64,000 bases of DNA from Kribbella jiaozuonensis (GTDB lineage Bacteria > Actinomycetota > Actinomycetes > Propionibacteriales > Kribbellaceae), in assembly GCF_005233875.1 (NCBI RefSeq), contig NZ_SZPZ01000002.1:1116001-1180000 (forward strand), in the 5' to 3' direction. Below, piece by piece: positions 59,034 to 64,000 of this stretch (position 1 is its first letter; each line of letters starts with the position of its first letter). The position numbers and the translations under genes were made by a program. The notes beneath the pieces are model-generated. The model saw only the letters and a program-made list of their open reading frames with translations, did not search any database and had not been told where the DNA came from.

Positions 59034-59846
59034 TCAGGGGTTGGGTTCGTCGGCCGAGCGGTCGGCGAAGATCTTCGCCACCTGCGCCGTGATCGTGCCC
59101 GGGGCGGTCAGCTCGCGGTCGTCGACGCGGTGGATGCCCTGGATGTCGCGAGTCGTGGATGTGAGGAAGATCTCCTCGGCCTCGAAGAGCTGCTCGAGCG
59201 GTACGTCGCGCTCGACGCCGCCGAACCATTCGAGGACCAGGCCGCGCGTGACGCCCGCCAGCGCGCCGGACTCCAGTGTCGGCGTGACGAGCTCACCGTC
59301 GTACACGCAGAAGATGTTCGAACCGGTGCCCTCGGCAAGGTTGCCGATCGTGTTGGCGAAGATCGCTTCGCTGCCGCCGCGTTGCTTCGCGTAGGCGAGC
59401 GCGCGGACGTTCTCGGCGTACGACGTGGTCTTCAGGCCGGCGACCGCGCTGCGCTCGTTGCGGATCCACGGGACCGTGACGATCGCGGAGGTGGCGGACG
59501 GGCGCTTGATCTCCTGCGTCGCGACCAGGATCGTCGGCCCGGACGTACCGCGATCGGACGACAACGGTGAGACACCACCCGTGTACGTGATCCGCAGCCG
59601 CCCGAACGGCATCCCGGGCTCGACCACGGCCTCGATACCGGCCTCGATCGCCGCGAGATCCGGCGTCGGCAGGCCGAGCCCGACCGCGGACCGAACGAGT
59701 CGCTCGAGATGCCGTCGTACGGCGAACGGGCGGCCGTTCTCGATCTTGATCGTCTCGAAGACGCCGTCACCGGTGGTCAGCCCGTGGTCGAGCGGCGACA
59801 CGGTCGCCTCGTCGTCCAGCAAGGCGCCGTTGAGCCAGATACGCAT
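59034..59846 (-). CDS. class IV PLP aminotransferase (aminodeoxychorismate lyase/BCAT-like)
   Basis: A 270-residue fold-type IV enzyme. The N-terminus is IWLNGALLDDEATVSPLDHG then LTTGDGVFET; the PLP lysine is in VAGLKTTSYAENVRAL (about 138) and the conserved Glu in GNLAEGTGSNIF. The size fits aminodeoxychorismate lyase (pabC) or a D-amino acid aminotransferase. It is not next to pabAB, so the role is open, though p-aminobenzoate synthesis is plausible. Start ATG 59846 has GGAG seven bases upstream. Confidence 0.87.
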   Translation of the reverse strand: MRIWLNGALLDDEATVSPLDHGLTTGDGVFETIKIENGRPFAVRRHLERLVRSAVGLGLPTPDLAAIEAGIEAVVEPGMPFGRLRITYTGGVSPLSSDRGTSGPTILVATQEIKRPSATSAIVTVPWIRNERSAVAGLKTTSYAENVRALAYAKQRGGSEAIFANTIGNLAEGTGSNIFCVYDGELVTPTLESGALAGVTRGLVLEWFGGVERDVPLEQLFEAEEIFLTSTTRDIQGIHRVDDRELTAPGTITAQVAKIFADRSADEPNP

Positions 59847-59946
59847 GTGGTGCTCCTTCCGCGCAACACCTTAGTGCGCAGGGGATCCGGTACTGCGAGG
59901 TGACCGGCCGATGACGATACGTCGACCTGCCGGCGGACCCCGATTT

Positions 59947-59974
59947 TTGAAGTCGGCCCGGGATGGGCTAATGT
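59947..59974 (+). promoter_or_regulatory. promoter of tRNA cluster 2
   Basis: TTGAAG (59947-59952), 16 bases, TAATGT (59969-59974); start expected near 59981, about 30 bases before tRNA-Gly. Spacing and sequence parallel the promoter of cluster 1. Confidence 0.65.
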
Positions 59975-60012
59975 TCTTTTCGCGCCGGGGGACACTCGAA
60001 CCCGGTCGCACT

Positions 60013-60085
60013 GCGGACGTAGCTCAGTTGGTAGAGCGCAACCTTGCCAAGGTTGAGGTCGCCGGTTCGAACCCGGTCGTCCGCT
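60013..60085 (+). tRNA. tRNA-Gly (GCC), second copy
   Basis: Same 73-base sequence as 50463-50535 on the other strand: acceptor GCGGACG/CGTCCGC, anticodon GCC. Confidence 0.95.
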
Positions 60086-60146
60086 CGGAGAGGGTTCGGC
60101 GGGCCTACTTCTCAGTGCCAGCTTTCTCAATGCCAGCTTACTCAGT

Positions 60147-60217
60147 GGTGGAGTGGCCGAGAGGCGAGGCAACGGCCTGCAAAGCCGTGTACACGGGTTC
60201 GAATCCCGTCTCCACCT
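60147..60217 (+). tRNA. tRNA-Cys (GCA), second copy
   Basis: Same 71-base sequence as 50353-50423. The spacer before it (60086-60146) contains the duplicate GTGCCAGCTTTCTCA / ATGCCAGCTTACTCA, a short direct repeat not found in cluster 1. Confidence 0.95.
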
Positions 60218-60248
60218 CGAGAACCTCAGGTCAAACTGGGGATTTTTC

Positions 60249-60320
60249 GGACGATTGGCGCAGCGGTAGCGCGCTTCCCTGACACGGAAGAGGTCACTGG
60301 TTCGATCCCAGTATCGTCCA
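60249..60320 (+). tRNA. tRNA-Val (GAC), second copy
   Basis: Same 72-base sequence as 50254-50325: acceptor GGACGAT/ATCGTCC, anticodon GAC, no encoded CCA. Confidence 0.95.
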
Positions 60321-60376
60321 CGAAGGCGATGGGCGAGGTGTGTCGCGCAGTTCCTGCGCTGACCGCCTCGCCTTCG
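60321..60376 (+). terminator. terminator of tRNA cluster 2
   Basis: CGAAGGCGA (60321-60329) pairs with TCGCCTTCG (60368-60376), with further inner pairing (GGCGAGG with CCTCGCC is an alternative). From 60368 the sequence TCGCCTTCGTCGTG and the next 12 bases are identical to the region after cluster 1 (50209-50184, minus strand). Confidence 0.7.
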
Positions 60377-60675
60377 TCGTGTTGTGCGGCTGCGCTTCGC
60401 TTGCCGCGAGCGGGGGCTTCGCCACCCGCACCCCCTTGCGCCTTCGCTTCGCTCGGCTCCGTGGCTGGGTTGGGTGGGTCGCTCACCGGCCTGGGGTGGG
60501 TTGCCGGTCGCTCGCCGGCTTTGGGTTGGGTTCGGCAGTTCGCTCACCGCTTGGGTTGGGTTGGGCGGTTGCTCACCTGCTTGGGTTGCGTTTCGGGCGG
60601 TTGGTCTGTGGTTGTGTTCGATGGGCGTCTAACTGATGTACGGTGATGGTCGAACATAATGGGAGGGGTGGCGTG
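60377..60675 (+). other. intergenic stretch with a tandem repeat; no gene seen
   Basis: About 300 bases between the tRNA terminator and the quinone reductase. It starts with C/G-rich hairpin-prone sequence (GCGGGGGCTTCGCCACCCGC at 60409-60428 region), then the 30-bp repeat at 60465-60610, then a promoter-like CATAAT (60654-60659) 17 bases before the start codon region with GGGAGGGG as ribosome-binding site. Open frames here are low-complexity and not convincing. Confidence 0.6.
60465..60610 (+). repeat. G-rich imperfect 30-bp tandem repeat, about five units
   Basis: Units start at 60465 (26 bases), 60491, 60521, 60551 and 60581, the last four exactly 30 bases apart. The common pattern is YTGGGTTGGGTT, then a GGC/GGT-rich centre, then GCTCACCNGC. 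Unit 3 begins TTGGGTTGGGTTCGGCAGTT and unit 4 TTGGGTTGGGTTGGGCGGTT. The last unit is most diverged. Several runs of GGG per unit on the + strand could form G-quadruplexes. Confidence 0.8.
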
Positions 60676-61620
60676 ATGCGGGCTTTGTTGCAGGGGTCGT
60701 GGGGTGGGGCGGCTGATATGCGGCTGGTGGATGTTGGGGTGCCGGGGGTGGGGGATGGGGAAGTGTTGGTGCGGGTGGGGGCTGCGGGGGTGAACTTTGC
60801 TGATGTGATGCGGGCTCGGGGGACTTATGACGGTGGGCCGGTGGCGCCGTATTTGGCTGGGTTTGAGGCTGCTGGGGAGGTTGTTGCCGTTGGGCGTGGG
60901 GTGAGCGGCGTGGGGGTGGGGGATCACGTTGTGGGGACGGGGGATGGGGCGTTTGCGGAGTACATGGTGATGGGGGATTTTGTGCCTGTGCCGGTGGGGT
61001 GGCGGGATGAGGAGGCGCTGGGGTTGGTGTTGAACTGGGCGACGGCGCTTGGTGCGCTTCGGTCGCTGGGGCGGGTGAAGGCTGGTGACACGGTGTTGAT
61101 CAATGCGGCTGCTGGTGGTGTTGGGCAGGCTGCGGTGCGGATCGCGAAGTACTACGGGGCGACGGTTATTGCGTCGGCGTCTGCTTCCAAGCACGACGTG
61201 GTGCGGGGGCTTGGTGCGGATCGGGTGGTCGAGACCGCGGATCTGGCAGCGGTGGCCTCGGGGAGTGTCGATGTTGTACTGGAGTCGGTGGGTGGTGAAA
61301 CGTTCCGTCGGAGTGTGGAGTTGGCTTGTCGGGTGACGGGGAAGGTCATCGTGATCGGGCTTGCTGCGGGGGAGGCCTCGATCAGTAACTGGGAGTTGAA
61401 CTTCAGGCACCCGGTGCAGGTGATCGGGCATCACCTCACCACGTTCATCCAGCAGGCGCCGGAGCTGTTTGCCGACGTGATGGCTGAGCTGGGCAGGCTG
61501 ATCGACGCGGGTGTGTATCCGCCTGGCACACCGACCGTCTACGACCTGGCTGATGGGCCGAAGGTGCTTGCCGAGCTTGAGGCCGGCGTGACGGTGGGCA
61601 AGCTTGCGCTCAGGCCGTGA
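60676..61620 (+). CDS. NADPH:quinone oxidoreductase-like MDR protein
   Basis: A 314-residue medium-chain reductase. GroES-like part: MRALLQGSWGGAADMRLVDV, then VGAAGVNFADVMRARGTY and YLAGFEAAGEVV. Cofactor site: INAAAGGVGQAAVRIAKYYG (about 138-157). No catalytic zinc ligands. ATG 60676 (GTG 60673 is possible) follows GGGAGGGG. Its first 600 bases use GGG, GGT, TTG and GTG codons heavily, giving strong G/T enrichment unlike its neighbours and like the repeat just upstream. Confidence 0.88.
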   Translation: MRALLQGSWGGAADMRLVDVGVPGVGDGEVLVRVGAAGVNFADVMRARGTYDGGPVAPYLAGFEAAGEVVAVGRGVSGVGVGDHVVGTGDGAFAEYMVMGDFVPVPVGWRDEEALGLVLNWATALGALRSLGRVKAGDTVLINAAAGGVGQAAVRIAKYYGATVIASASASKHDVVRGLGADRVVETADLAAVASGSVDVVLESVGGETFRRSVELACRVTGKVIVIGLAAGEASISNWELNFRHPVQVIGHHLTTFIQQAPELFADVMAELGRLIDAGVYPPGTPTVYDLADGPKVLAELEAGVTVGKLALRP

Positions 61621-62209
61621 CGGATTGCGCGACGCGGAAGCCCAGGTCCTCGATCGCGAACGTCGGGTGCGATCGGCGGCGGACGGTCGAGCCGACGGAG
61701 CGTTCGGGGTCGTCGAAGCCGCCGCCGCGGAAGATGCGGTACGGGCCGTAGGTGTCGGGGTCGTACAGATCCCAGCACCACTCCCAGACGTTCCCGAGCA
61801 TGTCGTGCAGGCCCCACGCGTTGGCCGCCTTCTCGCCGACGGGATGCGCATGCCCGCCGGAGTTCTCGGCGTACCAGGCGATCTCGTCCAGCTCTCCATA
61901 GCGGTACGCCGGTGTGCCCGCCGTACACGCCCATTGCCACTCGGCCTCGGTCGGCAGGCGATACCCGGGAGAGGTCCAATCGCAGCTGACAGCTGAGCCG
62001 GAGATCTCGTAGGCGACGGGCAGTCCGGCATCTACCGACATTTGGTTGCATAGGGCAACGGCATCGTGCCAGCTGATACCTGTGAGCGGTACGTCGTTCA
62101 CTGTCACGGGATAACGCGCCAGCCGGAACGCGGGCAGGTTGACGTGCCAGCGGCGGCCCAGGCGGTCGTCCCGAAGGAAGATGACGCCGGCCGGAACCTC
62201 AACCAGCAT
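61610..62209 (-). CDS. SUMF1/FGE-fold protein lacking the catalytic cysteines
   Basis: A 199-residue C-type-lectin-like (formylglycine-generating enzyme sulfatase) domain: PVTGISWHDAVALCNQ-type segment (VPLTGISWHDAVALCNQMSV), YRLPTEAEWQWAC, NAWGLHDMLGNVWEWCWDLY and RIFRGGGFDDPERSVGSTVR then GFRVAQ. Real FGE has a catalytic Cys pair near GGSW-x-C; here this region has no Cys, so sulfatase activation is unlikely and a binding or other oxidative role (as in EgtB/PvdO-type relatives) is possible. ATG 62209 overlaps the stop of the GT39-like gene (TGATG). Confidence 0.8.
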   Translation of the reverse strand: MLVEVPAGVIFLRDDRLGRRWHVNLPAFRLARYPVTVNDVPLTGISWHDAVALCNQMSVDAGLPVAYEISGSAVSCDWTSPGYRLPTEAEWQWACTAGTPAYRYGELDEIAWYAENSGGHAHPVGEKAANAWGLHDMLGNVWEWCWDLYDPDTYGPYRIFRGGGFDDPERSVGSTVRRRSHPTFAIEDLGFRVAQSVTA

Positions 62210-63660
62210 CAGTAGAACCGGCGGAGCTTCGGCCACAGGGTGGACCACGGCTGTGCGGGTGACTCGCAGATGAACAGGGTGGCGCCGTCCTCGTCGTTCG
62301 AGACGATCGAGTCGATTGCTCCGACCTGCCTGCAGTCGCGGAACTCCGGCGTCGGCACGATGCCGACGAGGAGGACGGGGCCGGTGTTCGTGTCCGGCGG
62401 GCGTTCCCAGTCGGCGAAGCTCATGTGGCCGGAGTACGCCGTGGGCAGGCCGTGCGACGGCCCGTACCGTCGAAGCGCGCCGGCCTCGCCGTAGTTGCCG
62501 GTGAAGATCGTTGCCGTCGACCGCTCCGCGGGCGGGATCTGTCCCCACGCGGTTGCGACCGAGGCGGTGAAGGCGGGCCAGCCGATCTGTTCGCCTTGCT
62601 CCTTGTTGACCGGGATGACGAAGTCGGCAGCTGATGCGGGCAGGAGCGGCAACGTGAAGAGGGCCGAGGTCAATGCCGTGAGCACCAGACCGATGACGGC
62701 CTGGATCCGATGCCGGTCGACCCATCGCAGCGTCGGCTCGGCCCCGGCGGCGACGAGGACGAGCAGGAGCGGCAACGCGTAGTACGACTTCCCGCCCGCG
62801 ATCAGGACTGCCACACAGAGGACGGGATAGGCCAGCACGATCGAGCGAGCCCATTGAAGGTGCCGCCACAGCCGAAGGAATCCGGCGATCCAGATCGGTA
62901 CCAGGAACGGTGACAGCTGCAGGATCTGCAGCGGGATGAACATGATCCGGTTCTCGGTGCCGTCGTCCTCACTGATCCCGCCGGCCACGGTGAGCTGGGG
63001 CCAGCCGTGCTGGAACTGCCACAGCACGTTCGGCAGCGCGACCACCCCGGCCACGGCGACGCCCGCGAGCAGCCACCACGAACGCAGTACGCTGCGCGGT
63101 CCGACGATCAGGAGGGAGACGAGCAGCGCGCCGACCGGAAGCACCACGAGGTACTTGTTCTCCAAGGCGATCCCGGCCGTCAGCCCGAGCGCCAGCCACC
63201 AGCGGCCGTCGCGCGTGCGCAGCAGCTTCACCGCGAACAGCGCGATCAGCATCCAGGCAAGCAGGTCGTACGTCGCCGTCGACACCATGTGCCCGACGCC
63301 GAGCACGAACCCGGACACGGCAGCGCAGATCGCGGCCAGCACCTGTCCGCGCCGAGCGCTGCCGAACTCGCGCGCGAGGAGCGCGATGACGATGATCGTC
63401 GCGACGCTGCTCAGCGTCGACAGTACCCGCAGACCCATCACGGTGTCGCCGAAGATCGTCGTCGAGATGCGCGCGATCAAAGGCGTCAGCGGCGGCTGGT
63501 CGATGTACCCCCAGCTGAGGTGCCGACCGGCGACCATGAAGTACAGCTCGTCGCGGTGGTAGCCGTACCGCCCCGAGAGCGCAGTCAGCACAACACCAAC
63601 GAGCAACGCCACGCCAACCACCGGTCGCGCGGCGAAAGGGTGGACCGGAGGGCGACTCAT
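62209..63660 (-). CDS. GT39-like (ArnT/PMT-type) membrane glycosyltransferase
   Basis: A 483-residue protein with about 11-12 helices. After helix 1, YGYHRDELYFMVAGRHLSWG then YIDQPPLTPL is the GT-C signature with the catalytic acidic pair (DE) and the QPPL motif. The C-terminal 100 residues form an extracytoplasmic domain (TIFTGNYGEAGALRRYGPSH) with two Cys (FRDCRQVG, LFICESP). It would transfer a sugar from a polyprenyl-phosphate donor. It is coupled to the SUMF1-like gene. Confidence 0.87.
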   Translation of the reverse strand: MSRPPVHPFAARPVVGVALLVGVVLTALSGRYGYHRDELYFMVAGRHLSWGYIDQPPLTPLIARISTTIFGDTVMGLRVLSTLSSVATIIVIALLAREFGSARRGQVLAAICAAVSGFVLGVGHMVSTATYDLLAWMLIALFAVKLLRTRDGRWWLALGLTAGIALENKYLVVLPVGALLVSLLIVGPRSVLRSWWLLAGVAVAGVVALPNVLWQFQHGWPQLTVAGGISEDDGTENRIMFIPLQILQLSPFLVPIWIAGFLRLWRHLQWARSIVLAYPVLCVAVLIAGGKSYYALPLLLVLVAAGAEPTLRWVDRHRIQAVIGLVLTALTSALFTLPLLPASAADFVIPVNKEQGEQIGWPAFTASVATAWGQIPPAERSTATIFTGNYGEAGALRRYGPSHGLPTAYSGHMSFADWERPPDTNTGPVLLVGIVPTPEFRDCRQVGAIDSIVSNDEDGATLFICESPAQPWSTLWPKLRRFY

Positions 63661-63672
63661 GGCGGCATGTTG

Positions 63673-64000
63673 TCAGTCGGAGGGGGTCCCCGCTACCAAT
63701 TCAGGATCGACTCCGCGATTCAGCAGCAGCACCCGTCCGGCGAGGGTCTCGTCCTCGACGAAACGGATCACGCCATCGGTCACTGCCTCGAGCGGCACCA
63801 ACGCCGGCCCACGCTCGTCCACCGGCAGCGCATCACGCTCACGTACGCCGCGTTCGGTCGCCACCCAGTCCGGTACGACGCAGTTCACCCGCACGCCTTC
63901 GAGTGGCGCCAGCGTCGTCGTCAGCCGGATCAGAGCTGCCTTGGCCGCGCTGTACTCCGGTGACACGTGCGGCCCGAATCCCAACCCAGCAGTCGATCCC
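63673..64000 (-). CDS. short-chain dehydrogenase, C-terminal part (partial)
   Basis: The start lies beyond the right edge. The visible 108 codons begin GSTAGLGFGPHVSPEYSAAK with YxxxK (Y-S-A-A-K) of the SDR active site, then VRVNCVVPDWVATERG, the usual PG-like segment after the active site, and a shortened C-terminus ending VAGTPSD. NAD(P)-binding site not visible. It ends 12 bases from the start of the GT39-like gene. Confidence 0.8.
   Translation of the reverse strand, partial: GSTAGLGFGPHVSPEYSAAKAALIRLTTTLAPLEGVRVNCVVPDWVATERGVRERDALPVDERGPALVPLEAVTDGVIRFVEDETLAGRVLLLNRGVDPELVAGTPSD

Noticed and set aside
50254..60320. Integrative element bounded by tRNA genes
   Set aside because: No integrase, excisionase or att-like direct repeats of tRNA ends were seen; the tRNA copies are complete and inverted, which fits duplication.
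60465..60610. CRISPR array
   Set aside because: The units are directly joined without spacers and are imperfect; no cas genes are nearby.
61610..62209. Formylglycine-generating enzyme serving a sulfatase
   Set aside because: The catalytic cysteine region has no Cys, and no sulfatase gene is in the window.

Overview
The window is GC-rich actinobacterial chromosome. Frequent GTG starts, many GTAC tetramers inside genes, mostly ATGA/GTGA/TGATG overlaps inside operons, a ferredoxin-type sulfite reductase operon, a ZTP riboswitch on glyA and several sugar-uptake clusters suggest a saprophytic soil actinomycete, most like Kribbella or another Nocardioidaceae member (inferred from style, not from a search). 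I saw no phage, plasmid, transposase, integrase or CRISPR array.

Layout. 1-2800: end of an FHA protein, then a MerR-controlled run (small Cys-Cys protein, MerR, YnfA-like membrane protein) followed by small uncharacterised genes, one frameshifted. 2801-4453: a PhyH-type dioxygenase divergent from an AraC regulator. 4397-14540: a carbohydrate locus with a LacI repressor, a Dpp/Opp-type ABC importer with both ATPases fused, a GH35 beta-galactosidase and a Gfo/Idh oxidoreductase, around two abutting LacI operators. 14544-23053: a second sugar locus with a ROK regulator, a CUT1 ABC importer, a two-domain VOC protein, an aldose-dehydrogenase-like AKR and a GH1 beta-glucosidase. 23100-28484: ZapE ATPase, membrane proteins, PPK2, a frameshifted stand-alone Clp-N protein with an RHH protein, and a SolA-like oxidase. 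28481-33971: a compact sulfate assimilation operon (sir, small zinc-ribbon protein, cysH, cysD, cysN, CbiX-like chelatase). 34338-45984: ArsR/MFS, GH9 cellulase, amidase, MarR with an unknown protein and a DHA2 exporter, glyA with its riboswitch, and an AidB-like acyl-CoA dehydrogenase. 46003-50182: YihY, rsgA, SDR and EamA transporter, the last with a leader peptide.

50254-60320: two identical tRNA-Gly/Cys/Val clusters in opposite orientation bracket about 9.5 kb holding an ECF41-type sigma factor with two matching face-to-face promoters, a PPOX protein, oxidoreductases, AraC regulators, a Tat-exported M28 peptidase, a third Val tRNA, a CGNR protein and an aminotransferase IV. 60321-64000: a 30-bp G-rich tandem repeat, a quinone reductase, a sulfatase-modifying-factor-like protein without the catalytic cysteines, a GT39-like membrane protein and the end of an SDR.

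The strongest less ordinary signals are regulatory: the paired sigma promoters, the MerR-type promoter at 251-280, a 22-base operator inside the end of a coding region, the 28-base ArsR palindrome, the tRNA-cluster inverted duplication and the 30-bp repeat. No clearly new multi-gene system stands out. The best candidates for one are the MerR/Cys-Cys/YnfA unit and the RHH/Clp-N pair.
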